Source of the DNA: Neisseria mucosa
Lineage (GTDB): Bacteria > Pseudomonadota > Gammaproteobacteria > Burkholderiales > Neisseriaceae
Direction of reading: 5' to 3'
Assembly (NCBI RefSeq): GCF_003044445.1
Contig: NZ_POWX01000001.1
Location: forward strand, 1-64,000
Length of the DNA stretch: 64,000 nucleotides
Shown: piece after piece, positions 16,602 through 25,266 of the stretch
How the letters are laid out: every line of letters starts with the position of its first letter
Numbering within the stretch: the first letter of the stretch is position 1
Position numbers and translations under genes: made by a program
The notes under the pieces: generated by a model
What the model was told of the DNA's origin: nothing
Database searches by the model: none
Seen by the model: the letters and a program-made list of their open reading frames with translations, nothing else

Positions 16602-16702
16602 TATAGTGGATTAACTTTAAACCAGTACGGCGTTGCCTTGCCGTACTATCTGTACTGTCTGCGGCTTCGTCGCCTTGTCCTGATTTTTGTTAATCCACTA
16701 TA
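16602..16702. repeat. Correia repeat element (101 bp), copy 1
   Basis: Terminal inverted repeats TATAGTGGATTAAC and GTTAATCCACTATA enclose the family core with TGTACTGTCTGCGGCTTCG and CGCCTTGTCCTGATT. This is the short class of Correia element. It lies between thiS and thiG, so it is transcribed within the operon and can fold into an RNase III-type stem. Full elements can also carry outward promoters. Confidence 0.92.
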
Positions 16703-16745
16703 ACGTTGTTTTGGGGACAGAGGTCGTCTGAAAAGGCAAAACCGC

Positions 16746-16940
16746 CTAGCCGCCGACCACCGGCCGCACGATATCGACTTTGTCGTTTTCGTTCAAAACC
16801 GTTTCCGCATACGCGCCTTTGGCGACAAATCCGGTATTCACGGCGACGGCAAAGGGCTTTTGCGGCGCGGTTTGGGCGATGAGGTCGGCAACGGTTGTGC
16901 CGTGAAGTTCGGCGGGTTCGCCGTTTAAGATGATGTTCAT
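16746..16940 (-). CDS. thiS: sulfur carrier protein ThiS
   Basis: A 64-aa ubiquitin-fold protein ending in the diglycine (RPVVGG) that is adenylated and thiocarboxylated to deliver sulfur to ThiG. The start MNIILNGE and the LNENDKVDIVRPVVGG end match the family. It lies between two Correia elements, thiE being upstream and thiG downstream in the leftward operon. Confidence 0.95.
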   Translation of the reverse strand: MNIILNGEPAELHGTTVADLIAQTAPQKPFAVAVNTGFVAKGAYAETVLNENDKVDIVRPVVGG

Positions 16941-16990
16941 GGTTTCTCGATATTTCTGTATTTATAGCGGGCTAAGTTTTGCCTACACGG

Positions 16991-17097
16991 TATAGTAGAT
17001 TAAATTTAAACCAGTACGGCGTTGCCTCGCCTTGCCGTACTATTTGTACTGTCTGCGGCTTCGTCGCCTTGTCCTGATTTAAATTTAATCCACTATA
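16991..17097. repeat. Correia repeat element (107 bp), copy 2
   Basis: The same core as copy 1 is flanked by TATAGTAGATTAAATTT and AAATTTAATCCACTATA. The left end has one mismatch from the consensus TATAGTGGATT. It sits between thiE and thiS. Confidence 0.92.
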
Positions 17098-17119
17098 AAT
17101 CGAACCTTTTCGCTTTCGC

Positions 17120-17151
17120 AGGTCGTCTGAAATTTGGTTTTCAGACGACCT
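17120..17151 (-). terminator. DUS hairpin abutting the thiE stop
   Basis: Opposed DUS copies (17120-17132 and 17139-17151) begin at the last base of the thiE stop codon. If this is a terminator it would reduce read-through to thiS and thiG, which then may depend on promoters in the adjacent Correia element. Confidence 0.6.
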
Positions 17152-17768
17152 TATTCATTCCACAAAGCCTGAAACGCTTTAACCACGGCTTCGGGATTTT
17201 CCGCTTCGATCACAGCGCGGACAACGGCGAGGGAGGAAACGCCGGTGGCGAGTACGGCTCGGGCGTTGTTCAAATCGATGCCGCCGATGGCGACGACGGG
17301 CGTGCCGCCTGCCTGTTTCACATATTCGCGCAGTTTGTCCAAGCCTTGCGGGGCGGTGGGCATTTGCTTGGTTGTGGTCGGGAAAATCGCGCCGCTGGCG
17401 ACGTAGCTGGGATGTACGGACAGGGCGCGGTCGAGTTCGGCGACGGAGTGCGTACTCAAACCCAAACGCAAACCAGCGGCGGCGATGGCGGCAAGGTCGG
17501 CGGCGTCCATGTCTTCCTGTCCGAGATGCACGCCGTATGCGCCCGCTTCTATCGCCTCGCGCCAGTGGTCGTTGATGAAAAGCTGGGTACGGCTGCCCTG
17601 ACAGGCGGCGACGCAGCGGGTGATTTCACGTTTCAATTCGTCGCCGTGCAGGGTTTTACAACGCAGTTGCACCGTGTCGGCACCTGCTTTAACCATGCGC
17701 TCCACCCAATCGGCGGTGGGAACGACGGCGTAGAATTTGAGCGGGGATTTTAGGGGCGGGAAGGTCAT
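17151..17768 (-). CDS. thiE: thiamine phosphate synthase ThiE
   Basis: A 205-aa TIM-barrel enzyme that joins the thiazole and pyrimidine halves into thiamine phosphate. Visible motifs are [31 protein letters not shown], the pyrophosphate-binding [12 protein letters not shown] and the [11 protein letters not shown] strand. AAAGGACA upstream of the ATG at 17768 supports this start over a 24-codon in-frame extension running into the NERD gene. It begins 16 bases after that gene's stop. Confidence 0.95.
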
Positions 17769-17784
17769 GGGGTGTCCTTTTAAA

Positions 17785-18432
17785 TTATCGCTGATGGCGT
17801 TCTTGCAGGCGTTCGGTATGCGCCCGCAGTTTTTCGCCATCGGCTTGGTATTCGTTTGAAGACAGCACGGCGGTTGCCGCTTCTATTTCCTGTGGCAGCA
17901 ATAAGGTCGTCTGAAAACGTCTGATATAGGATGCTGCCTGTCTGATACGGCAGACATTCGGCGGCATTTGCGTTTTCAATTCACAATCACCGAGAAAAAC
18001 CACCATTGAATGAAATTTTTCTTCCGGCAGTTTCAGCAGTTCGGATAATGCTTTGATGTGTGCGTAATTTTGGCGCAACGGATTTTGAAAGTAGTGTTTC
18101 TGCTTATAGACGACTTGAGTCCATTTCGATTGCTTCTCGCTGCCGAAAATCCAACCTGTGTAATTTTTGGTTTCTATGACAAATATCCCGAAAATTGAAA
18201 CATAGATATGGTCGATTTGCGTCGTGCAGCTGCGGGACGGAATAATCAAATCGTGAAATTCGATATAGGTTTCTTCATCCAAATCTTTTCCGATTACAGA
18301 ACGGACTGCCCGTTCGCCTATGCGTCCTTTTACTTTGGGATTTTGGAGCAGAGCTTTCAAAAAAAGTAGGGGAATGACGAGCAGGAAAATCCAAAAGATA
18401 CCTGACAGGTTTCCTATTGCTTGTTCAATCAT
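17785..18432 (-). CDS. NERD (nuclease-related) domain membrane protein
   Basis: A 215-aa protein with one N-terminal membrane helix (about 9-29) followed by a NERD domain. G39-E40, the acidic strand QIDHIYV (72-78) and IETKNYTGWIFG (86-97) form the D...E-x-K pattern of the endonuclease-like fold. The family is predicted to be nuclease-related, but activity is rarely tested. RRFQTTLLL near 170 is encoded by an in-frame DUS. AGGAAAAC precedes the ATG. It lies between the ICMT-like gene and thiE in a thiamine operon with no obvious link to thiamine. Confidence 0.82.
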   Translation of the reverse strand: MIEQAIGNLSGIFWIFLLVIPLLFLKALLQNPKVKGRIGERAVRSVIGKDLDEETYIEFHDLIIPSRSCTTQIDHIYVSIFGIFVIETKNYTGWIFGSEKQSKWTQVVYKQKHYFQNPLRQNYAHIKALSELLKLPEEKFHSMVVFLGDCELKTQMPPNVCRIRQAASYIRRFQTTLLLPQEIEAATAVLSSNEYQADGEKLRAHTERLQERHQR

Positions 18433-18576
18433 GACGTTTTCCTTTTTGTTTTGTTGTTTAAGTTAAAGTGAGCAGCTTGGTATAGCCATCTAATGGGGTC
18501 GTCTGAAAACATCGAGTATTCACATTCATGCCGTAAAGTAGAAGACGGATGATACTTGATGGGAAGCTTCCCCCTC

Positions 18577-19035
18577 TTATAACCAACGGCGAACGCGCCG
18601 ACAGTAAGACTCGTATTCTGCGCCAAATTTCTGCGCCAAAACTCGTTCTTCGGGCATGATTTGAAAGCGTGTCATATAGGCAACAAATGCAGCCAAAAAC
18701 AACCACGGCAGCGGGTGCGCCAAATAGCCCGCCCATGCGACCAGCCAGCAGCCCATACCCGCATACATCGGGTTGCGGCTGAAACGGTAAACGCCGTCTG
18801 AAACGAAGTGTTCGGTTTGTTCGGGGTTGAACGGGCTGATGGTCGTGCGCACACGGCGAAACGCCCACACACCCAATACGCCCAACAAAGTCCCAAACAC
18901 CATCAAAACAACCGACAGCAATATAGGAAAGCGCGGCAGTATGCCGGCCAAAGCCGACACTTGGACAGAAATGTACATCAACAACGCACAAATAAAACAT
19001 ATCGCCGGCGGCGGAATTTTGGTTTCTAAATTCAT
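18577..19035 (-). CDS. isoprenylcysteine/phospholipid methyltransferase-like membrane protein
   Basis: A 152-aa membrane protein of the ICMT/PEMT class with about four hydrophobic segments. The conserved region GVYRFSRNPMYAGM is followed by the C-terminal signature PEERVLAQKFGAEYESYCRRVRR; both belong to the SAM-dependent membrane methyltransferase fold. The substrate is unknown in bacteria with these short homologs. It lies 51 bases after thiO in the same direction. TTTCAGACGGC at about 18791 is a GCCGTCTGAA-type DUS inside the gene. Confidence 0.8.
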   Translation of the reverse strand: MNLETKIPPPAICFICALLMYISVQVSALAGILPRFPILLSVVLMVFGTLLGVLGVWAFRRVRTTISPFNPEQTEHFVSDGVYRFSRNPMYAGMGCWLVAWAGYLAHPLPWLFLAAFVAYMTRFQIMPEERVLAQKFGAEYESYCRRVRRWL

Positions 19036-19086
19036 ATTGTTACCTTTATAAAATTGATAGCACGACGTTTTCAGACGACCTCAAAC

Positions 19087-20181
19087 TTATTTCTCAATAT
19101 ACGCCAAACCGCTTTCTTCATCACGTTCGGGCGCGTCTTTTCCGTCAAACAGTGCCACTGCCAATCTGACGGCGGCCGCGGTTACGGCGGGGGAAATCAT
19201 GAAGCCGTGGCGGAAAAGGCCGTTGGTTTCAATCAGGCGTCGGGCGCGGCTGTAACGGATTTCGGGATTGTGGTGGTTGAGCGTGGGGCGCAGGCCGGTG
19301 GCGATTTCGAGGATGTCGGCTTCGCCGAAGGCGGGGTGGACGGCATAGAGCGCGGACAAGAGTTCCAACCCTGAACGCACGCTGGCGGGGGCTTGGCTTT
19401 CGCTTTCGATTTGGGTCGCGCCGATGACGAAGACGTGGTTTTCTTTCGGGGCGATGTAGAGCGGATAACGCGGGTGCAGCAGGCGCACGGGGCGGTTGAG
19501 CGTGATTTCGGGTGTGTAAACCCGCGCCACTTCGCCGCGTATGCCGCGCAAGGTGCTGGTGTGTTCGGGAGGTTGGTTCCACGCGGTTTTTGCGCCGTAG
19601 CCGCGGCAGTCGATCAGCCAGTCGTATTGGGCTTGCAGGTCGTCGGGGGCACATTCATGTTCCCAGTGGCAAGGGACGTTCAGCCCGTCCAAAGCGTCGG
19701 CAAGCGCAGACAGCATCTGCCGCCCATCGAGCTGACCTTCGGTCGGCAGGTAAAGGCCGTCTGAAAAACGTCCTCCGAGTTGCGGTTCGCGTTCGGCGAT
19801 TTCATCGGCGCGCCAACGGACGATTTCGTCATCCGCCACGCCGCCGCGTTTGAGATGGCGGACGAACTCGCCGGATAATGGTTTGTCCTGCCCGTGCCAC
19901 ACGATCAGGCTGCCGTTCTCCTGCAGCATGGTCGGTGTTTTCAGACGACCTCGTATGTTGCGCCAAAGCGGAATGCTCTGTCTGCCCAGTTTGATGACTT
20001 CAGGCGTAGCTTCGACTGCTTCTGCAGCTGGTGCGAGCATGGCGGCGGCAACATAAGCGGCGGCGTTTTCGCCTTTGCGCCCGCCTTTGTCAAAGAGGGC
20101 AACCGATAAACCTTGTTCTGCAAGTTGTAAGGCAGTCAGACGGCCGCAGAGGCCGCCGCCGAGAATGGCGATACGGGGCAT
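19087..20181 (-). CDS. thiO: glycine oxidase-like FAD oxidoreductase ThiO
   Basis: A 364-aa DAO-family flavoenzyme. The dinucleotide-binding start is MPRIAILGGGLCGRLTALQLAEQ, with the FAD-proximal A-A-A-Y-V-A-A-A-M-L-A-P segment, central WLIDCRGYGAKT and a closing EIATGLRPTLNHHNPEI. ThiO makes the dehydroglycine used by ThiG. Position just after a TPP riboswitch at the head of the thi locus supports ThiO over D-amino-acid dehydrogenase. RGRLKTPTM and RFSDGLYLP are translations of DUS copies, one per dialect. Confidence 0.9.
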   Translation of the reverse strand: MPRIAILGGGLCGRLTALQLAEQGLSVALFDKGGRKGENAAAYVAAAMLAPAAEAVEATPEVIKLGRQSIPLWRNIRGRLKTPTMLQENGSLIVWHGQDKPLSGEFVRHLKRGGVADDEIVRWRADEIAEREPQLGGRFSDGLYLPTEGQLDGRQMLSALADALDGLNVPCHWEHECAPDDLQAQYDWLIDCRGYGAKTAWNQPPEHTSTLRGIRGEVARVYTPEITLNRPVRLLHPRYPLYIAPKENHVFVIGATQIESESQAPASVRSGLELLSALYAVHPAFGEADILEIATGLRPTLNHHNPEIRYSRARRLIETNGLFRHGFMISPAVTAAAVRLAVALFDGKDAPERDEESGLAYIEK

Positions 20182-20300
20182 GGTGGATTCCTTTGCAGTA
20201 TTTGGGCAGTCGGGAGGACGAAAGATAAGACGGAAGCGGAATCCACCGAATGGCGGGAAATGCGGGAAAGGGAACGGAAGCCTTTTCAGGCGTTTGACAG

Positions 20301-20393
20301 CTTGTTTCCTACGCAGGCATTACCCCGACAGGTTCTACGGATTCCGCTGGCGCGGTCTCAGCTGTTTGCGGGAACAAGCAGCACTCCGACAAG
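20301..20393 (-). promoter_or_regulatory. TPP riboswitch (THI element)
   Basis: Read leftward, the stretch has GTCGGAGTGC near its 5' end, then GCTGAGACCG, CGTAGAACCTGTC, GGGTAATGCCTGCGTAGGAAAC. These are the conserved segments of the thiamine pyrophosphate aptamer in their correct order. It lies 120 bases upstream of thiO, so thiamine pyrophosphate should repress the whole leftward operon. No clear terminator was seen between aptamer and gene, so control may act on translation start. Confidence 0.93.
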
Positions 20394-20399
20394 AAAAAT

Positions 20400-20660
20400 A
20401 TGAAGTTTATACAGATTTGTTTATTTTGGCAAAAGATCGTCTGAAAATACAAGTTCTCATGAAGTAAATACTTTAAAAAAAGTAATTTTCCAAATCAATC
20501 TTGGCACTTTGTTCAAATGAAACGCTCTATTAAAGAAATTTGTTTCAAAACACGAAAATGAAAAACTTCAAACACAAACAAATAACGATAACTAAATAAT
20601 TACCTAACTAAAAAATAATTTATAGCATGCAATTCAAAATCTTGAATTACCAATAAAAAA
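20400..20660. other. AT-rich spacer without genes
   Basis: This is AT-rich sequence between the thi operon leader and the ribosomal cluster. It contains one imperfect DUS (GATCGTCTGAA at about 20435) and the presumptive leftward promoter of the thi operon near the aptamer. Nothing else is recognisable. Confidence 0.4.
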
Positions 20661-20683
20661 TGTCATCCGCAATGCGGATGACA
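20661..20683 (-). terminator. intrinsic terminator of the alpha ribosomal operon
   Basis: Read leftward, TGTCATCCGCA pairs with TGCGGATGACA and is followed by TTTTTTA. It lies 17 bases beyond the rplQ stop. This is a conventional hairpin without a DUS. Confidence 0.88.
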
Positions 20684-20699
20684 CTTAATTTCAAAGCAA

Positions 20700-21077
20700 T
20701 TATTCGCTAACTGTATTATCAGCTTTATCAACTAATTCAACGAGTGCTAACGGGGCATTATCGCCTTTTCGGAAACCATACTTCAGCACACGAACATAGC
20801 CACCATTTCGGGCAGCAAAGCGTGGACCCAATTCATCAAACAATTTAACCACAACATCACGATCACGAGTGCGGTCGAATGCCAAACGACGGTTTGCCAA
20901 GGAAGGTTTTTTACCCAATGTAATCAAGGGTTCTACTACGCGGCGCAATTCTTTAGCTTTAGGCAAAGTTGTCACGATAGTCTCGTGAGTCAACAATGAG
21001 TTCGCCATATTACGCAGCATTGCAGCGCGATGGCTGCTTGTACGGTTTAATTTGCGGTTACCATTACGATGACGCAT
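20700..21077 (-). CDS. rplQ: 50S ribosomal protein L17
   Basis: A 125-aa large-subunit protein with the universal start MRHRNGNRKLNRTSSHR, then the MLRNMANSLLTHETI helix and the C-terminal GGYVRVLKYGFRKGDNAP block. It is slightly longer than enteric L17 at the tail only. It is the last gene of the alpha operon, 24 bases after rpoA and just before the conventional terminator. Confidence 0.98.
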   Translation of the reverse strand: MRHRNGNRKLNRTSSHRAAMLRNMANSLLTHETIVTTLPKAKELRRVVEPLITLGKKPSLANRRLAFDRTRDRDVVVKLFDELGPRFAARNGGYVRVLKYGFRKGDNAPLALVELVDKADNTVSE

Positions 21078-21101
21078 GTCATTATCCTTTAATCTTCAAA
21101 C

Positions 21102-22088
21102 TTACGGCTTTTCTAAGCCTACAGGCGGCCAAGCTTCCAATTTGGAACCTAGTGTCAGACCTTTAGATGCCAACACTTCTTTGATTTCATTCAAAGACTT
21201 ACGACCCAAATTCGGAGTTTTAAGAAGCTCTGTTTCAGTACGTTGAATCAAATCGCCAATATAATAAATATCTTCAGCTTTTAGACAATTAGCTGAACGT
21301 ACAGTTAATTCCAAATCATCTACCGGGCGCAGCAGGATAGGATCAATAGGAGGAGCTTTTTCTTCAACTTCTTCTACTGGAGTACCTTGCAAATCAGCAA
21401 AGATAGACATTTGATCAATTAAAATACGAGCGGCACTACGTACAGCTTCTTCAGGATCAATAGAACCATCAGTTTCAATATCTAAAACTAACTTATCTAA
21501 GTCCGTACGTTGCTCTACGCGCGCAGGTTCAACTTCAAAGCTAACACGACTGATGGGCGAAAAGCTCGCATCCAACTGAATTGCACCAATCTGACGGTTT
21601 TCATCACGGACGACACGACGACCGGAAACAGATTGGTAGCCACGACCCTGCTCAACTTTGATTTCCATCTCAATTTGACCGTTCTCAGCCAAATGACAAA
21701 TAATATGTTCAGGATTTAAAACTTCCACATCATGTGGCAATTCGATATCACCGGCAACAACTGCCCCGGCACCTGACTTTCTCAAAGTTAACTGAACTTG
21801 ACCACGTCCATGCAGCTTAAATACAATACCTTTGACATTCAATAAAATATCGACAACATCTTCTTGAACGCCATCAACAGTAGAGTATTCGTGCAACACA
21901 CCGGAAATGGCCACTTCAGTAGGAGCAAAACCATTCATGGATGACAGTAAGATACGACGCAAAGCATTACCTAAAGTATGACCAAAACCGCGCTCAAATG
22001 GCTGCATAGATACTTTTGCACGAGTTGTAGATAAAGTATCGACATCAATTTGACGAGGTTTCAAAAATTCGGTTGTGCTATTTTGCAT
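21102..22088 (-). CDS. rpoA: RNA polymerase alpha subunit
   Basis: A 328-aa subunit that nucleates core polymerase assembly and contacts UP elements and activators. The N-terminal domain holds FGHTLGNALRRILLSSM and GVQEDVVDILLN. A Glu/Pro-rich linker near 235-245 leads to the C-terminal domain with the helix-hairpin region ELLKTPNLGRKSLNEIKEVL. Length and order (rpsD-rpoA-rplQ) are standard. Confidence 0.98.
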   Translation of the reverse strand: MQNSTTEFLKPRQIDVDTLSTTRAKVSMQPFERGFGHTLGNALRRILLSSMNGFAPTEVAISGVLHEYSTVDGVQEDVVDILLNVKGIVFKLHGRGQVQLTLRKSGAGAVVAGDIELPHDVEVLNPEHIICHLAENGQIEMEIKVEQGRGYQSVSGRRVVRDENRQIGAIQLDASFSPISRVSFEVEPARVEQRTDLDKLVLDIETDGSIDPEEAVRSAARILIDQMSIFADLQGTPVEEVEEKAPPIDPILLRPVDDLELTVRSANCLKAEDIYYIGDLIQRTETELLKTPNLGRKSLNEIKEVLASKGLTLGSKLEAWPPVGLEKP

Positions 22089-22113
22089 TTAACTGTCCCT
22101 CACTGAGCTAGCA

Positions 22114-22734
22114 TTATTTAGAGTAGAATTCTACCACCAGCTGTTCATTAATATCGCCAGTTAATTCTGAACGATCCGGCATATTTTTAAATACACCTTC
22201 CAATTTGTCTGCATCAACAGAGACCCAGTTTGGCAAACCAATTTGAGTTGCCAAAGTTAAGGCTTCTTGAATACGAACTTGTTTTTTAGCTTTCTCACGA
22301 ACAGCTACAACATCACCTGCTTTAACTTGGAAAGAAGGAATATTTACAACCTGACCGTTAACGGTAATTGCTTTATGAGAAACCAGCTGACGTGCTTCTG
22401 CACGAGTCGAGCCAAATCCCATGCGATATACTACATTATCCAAACGAGACTCTAACAATTGCAACAGTAATTCACCGGTAGAGCCTTTACGTCGATCTGC
22501 TTCTGCAAAATAGCGACGGAATTGACGTTCCAAAACACCATAAATACGACGAATCTTTTGTTTTTCACGCAGTTGCAAGCCATAGTCAGACAAACGTGGT
22601 TTCTTTGCACCATGCTGACCAGGAGCTGAATCAAGTTTACATTTAGAATCCAAAGAACGACGAGCGCTCTTCAAAAATAAATCGGTGCCTTCTCGACGTG
22701 CCAATTTACATTTAGGGCCAATATAACGTGCCAT
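22114..22734 (-). CDS. rpsD: 30S ribosomal protein S4
   Basis: A 206-aa 16S-binding assembly protein. It shows the start MARYIGPKCKLARREGTDLF, the SPGQHG-type segment DSAPGQHGAKKPRLSDYG, and the S4 RNA-binding domain (about 95-160) with LESRLDNVVYRMGF and VSHKAITVNGQVVNIPS. In enteric bacteria S4 represses the alpha operon; similar control here is likely but not shown by sequence. Confidence 0.98.
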   Translation of the reverse strand: MARYIGPKCKLARREGTDLFLKSARRSLDSKCKLDSAPGQHGAKKPRLSDYGLQLREKQKIRRIYGVLERQFRRYFAEADRRKGSTGELLLQLLESRLDNVVYRMGFGSTRAEARQLVSHKAITVNGQVVNIPSFQVKAGDVVAVREKAKKQVRIQEALTLATQIGLPNWVSVDADKLEGVFKNMPDRSELTGDINEQLVVEFYSK

Positions 22735-22749
22735 GTTTCAATCACTCCT

Positions 22750-23145
22750 TTAAATACGACGTTTTTTAGGCGGACGGCAACCGTTATGAGGCAACGGAGT
22801 AACGTCAGTAATACTGGTAATTTTAAAACCAAGAGCGTTGAGTGCACGTACAGAAGACTCTCGACCAGGGCCAGGACCTTTTATACGAACTTCTAAATTT
22901 TTAACGCCATATTCTTGGGCAACTTTACCAGCTGCTTCTGCGGCTACCTGAGCTGCAAATGGTGTACTTTTACGAGAACCTTTAAAACCAGCGCCGCCAG
23001 AGGTAGCCCAAGACAATGCATTGCCTTGACGGTCAGTGATTGTAATGATGGTATTGTTGAAAGAAGCATGTACATGCACAATACCTTCGCTTACGGTTTT
23101 ACGTACTTTTTTACGTACACGCGAAGCTGTGTTTGCTTTAGCCAT
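22750..23145 (-). CDS. rpsK: 30S ribosomal protein S11
   Basis: A 131-aa platform protein that contacts the mRNA path near the E site. The [17 protein letters not shown] strand, SSGG-like [16 protein letters not shown], and the C-terminal [18 protein letters not shown] are diagnostic. It lies between rpsM and rpsD with short gaps, as part of the alpha operon. Confidence 0.98.
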
Positions 23146-23164
23146 TAATAAAATTCCTTAAAAA

Positions 23165-23527
23165 TTATTTTTTACCAGCAATCGCTTTACGCGGACCTTT
23201 ACGGGTACGGGCATTTGTGCGAGTGCGTTGACCACGACAAGGCAAACCACGACGATGACGGAAACCACGATAACAACCCATGTCCATCAATCGTTTGATG
23301 CTCATCGTTACTTCACGACGCAAGTCACCTTCTACTTCATATTTAGCAACTTGTTCACGCAAAGCGTCTAATTGAGCCTCGTCCAAATCTTTTGCTTTAG
23401 TGGTGGGAGCAATATTTGCTGCCTCGCAAATCAATTTAGCACGAGTAGCACCAATACCATAAATAGCCTGCAAGCCAATTACGATATGTGCATTATTAGG
23501 GATATTCACCCCTGCAATACGAGCCAT
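23165..23527 (-). CDS. rpsM: 30S ribosomal protein S13
   Basis: A 120-aa head protein that contacts the 50S subunit and the P-site tRNA. The start MARIAGVNIPNNAHIVIGL fits the family. The CYRGFRHRRGLPCRGQRTRTNARTRKG tail region is the basic rRNA-binding end. The start at 23527 was chosen over an in-frame ATG 7 codons upstream, which adds non-family residues. Confidence 0.98.
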   Translation of the reverse strand: MARIAGVNIPNNAHIVIGLQAIYGIGATRAKLICEAANIAPTTKAKDLDEAQLDALREQVAKYEVEGDLRREVTMSIKRLMDMGCYRGFRHRRGLPCRGQRTRTNARTRKGPRKAIAGKK

Positions 23528-23592
23528 ATTTTTTCCTTTAAACGGCAAAGTTCGTCACTATACCACAAAGTCTTACTAAAAGAAAAGTTCCC

Positions 23593-23706
23593 TTAGCCTT
23601 GACGCTGCTTGTGACGAGGATCAGTACAAATTACACGAACTACTCGATTACGACGGATAATCTTACAGTTGCGGCAAATTTTCTTTACAGATGGTTGTAC
23701 ACGCAT
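23593..23706 (-). CDS. rpmJ: 50S ribosomal protein L36
   Basis: A 37-aa protein in the gap between rpsM and infA. It starts MRVQPSVKKICRNCKIIRRN and ends in TDPRHKQRQG. The zinc ribbon C11/C14/C27/H32 (CRNC and CTDPRH) is complete, so this is the zinc-binding form. Position between infA and rpsM is conserved in proteobacteria. A ribosome binding site (AAGGAAAT) precedes the ATG. Confidence 0.97.
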   Translation of the reverse strand: MRVQPSVKKICRNCKIIRRNRVVRVICTDPRHKQRQG

Positions 23707-23725
23707 TATATTTCCTTATATCGTT

Positions 23726-23944
23726 CTATCTAGCTCGAAAAACAATCCGAGCTCGAGTTAAATCATAAGGTGTCAGTTCTACCGTCACCTTATCCCCAGG
23801 AGAGATCCGGATATAGTGCATACGCATTTTCCCGGAAATATGACCTAATACAACATGGTCATTCTCAAGCTTTACTTTAAAAGTTGCGTTAGGTAGAGTT
23901 TCAAGAATCTCCCCCTGCATTTGTATGGTATCTTCTTTAGCCAT
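23726..23944 (-). CDS. infA: translation initiation factor IF-1
   Basis: A 72-aa OB-fold protein that blocks the A site during initiation. The start MAKEDTIQMQGEILETLPNA and the GKMRMHYIRISPGDKVTVELTPYDL core match IF-1 of normal length. It is encoded directly after secY (4-base gap), ahead of rpmJ, so it links the spc and alpha operons. Confidence 0.98.
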   Translation of the reverse strand: MAKEDTIQMQGEILETLPNATFKVKLENDHVVLGHISGKMRMHYIRISPGDKVTVELTPYDLTRARIVFRAR

Positions 23945-23948
23945 AATT

Positions 23949-25253
23949 CTACTTACGTGATAAAGATTTCATATCAAGACCGCTCATTAAACTCTCATAT
24001 TGTTGAGTCATGCGGTAAGAGTTAATTTGGGTACTAAAGTCCATTGTCACTACAACTAAAATTAGTAAAGATGTACCACCCAAATAAAAAGGAACATTCA
24101 AAGCTGTTGTCAAGAACTCTGGAATTAAACAAATAGTTGTAATATATAACGCACCAAATAAAGTGAGACGCAACACAACCTGTTCCAGATATTGCGAAGT
24201 TTGCTTACCTGGTCGAATTCCTGGCACGAAAGCACCACTTTTCTTTAAATTCTCTGCCATTTCTTTTGGGCTAAAAACCAAGGCTGTATAAAAATAGCAA
24301 AAGAAAATAATTGCCACTGTAAATAGCAAAATATACAAAGCTTGCCCATGCTGAAGCAAACCAGCAATTTTATGCAACAAACCGCCTGTATCACTAGGAC
24401 CAAACCAACTTAACAAAGTTGATGGAAACAAAATAATACTTGATGCAAAAATGGGAGGTATTACGCCTGCCATATTCAACTTAAAGGGCATATGCGTATT
24501 TGAACCTTGCATTACACCACTACCAACTTGGCGTTTTGCATAATGCACAGGAACTTTACGCTGAGCACTTTCAAAATATACAACAATATAAATTAACAGT
24601 AACGCACCAATAACAATTGCTATGGGCAAACCAAATCCTCGACTCGTTAAAGCTAATAATCTCGAGATACCGGAAGGAATACCGGCAGCAATACCAGCAG
24701 TAATGATCAAAGAAATACCATTCCCAATTCCACGTTCTGTAATCTGCTCACCTAACCACATCAGGAACATTGTACCTGTGACTAAGCTGACTACAGTAGA
24801 AATATGGAACTCCAAAGAATTAGTAACAACCACACCTTGCTGGAATACAAAGGTAGCTACACCAAAACTCTGTAAGATGGCCAATAGTACCGTACCATAT
24901 CTTGTATATTTCGTAATAACTTTTCGACCAGCCTCACCTTCCTTTTTTAATGCCTTTAAAGAAGGAACAATTTCAGAAGCCAACTGAACAATTATTGATG
25001 CTGAAATATATGGCATGATGCCAATTGCAAATATACTAAAGCGCTCTAACGAACCACCAGAAAACATGTTCAACATGCCTAGTATGCCGTTCCCAGCGCT
25101 TTCGTATAATTTAGCTAAAGCAACAGCATCTACGCCAGGTACTGGAATATGAGCACCAATACGAAAAACAACTAACGCCCCTAAAAGAAACGTTAGGCGT
25201 TTTTTCAGATCTCCAAATTTGGACAAGCCTGATAAAGATTGTTGATTAGCCAC
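23949..25253 (-). CDS. secY: preprotein translocase subunit SecY
   Basis: The 434-aa ten-helix channel of the Sec translocon. It carries the cytoplasmic start SLSGLSKFGDLKKRLTFLLG, the plug-region NMFSGGSLERFSIFAIGIMPYISASIIVQL and the C-terminal LMSGLDMKSLSRK. No ATG fits. The best start is GTG at 25253 (protein begins M-A-N-Q-Q-S), 13 bases after the rplO stop and following an AAGG. Upstream codons in frame overlap rplO and are not family-like. It is translated from the same mRNA as rplO. Confidence 0.95.
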   Translation of the reverse strand: MANQQSLSGLSKFGDLKKRLTFLLGALVVFRIGAHIPVPGVDAVALAKLYESAGNGILGMLNMFSGGSLERFSIFAIGIMPYISASIIVQLASEIVPSLKALKKEGEAGRKVITKYTRYGTVLLAILQSFGVATFVFQQGVVVTNSLEFHISTVVSLVTGTMFLMWLGEQITERGIGNGISLIITAGIAAGIPSGISRLLALTSRGFGLPIAIVIGALLLIYIVVYFESAQRKVPVHYAKRQVGSGVMQGSNTHMPFKLNMAGVIPPIFASSIILFPSTLLSWFGPSDTGGLLHKIAGLLQHGQALYILLFTVAIIFFCYFYTALVFSPKEMAENLKKSGAFVPGIRPGKQTSQYLEQVVLRLTLFGALYITTICLIPEFLTTALNVPFYLGGTSLLILVVVTMDFSTQINSYRMTQQYESLMSGLDMKSLSRK

Positions 25254-25266
25254 TATAATGCAAGCC

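Noticed and set aside
18458..19000. 180-codon open frame on the minus strand
   Set aside because: It is a shifted frame of the ICMT-like gene, which has clear family motifs; the protein it would make has none.
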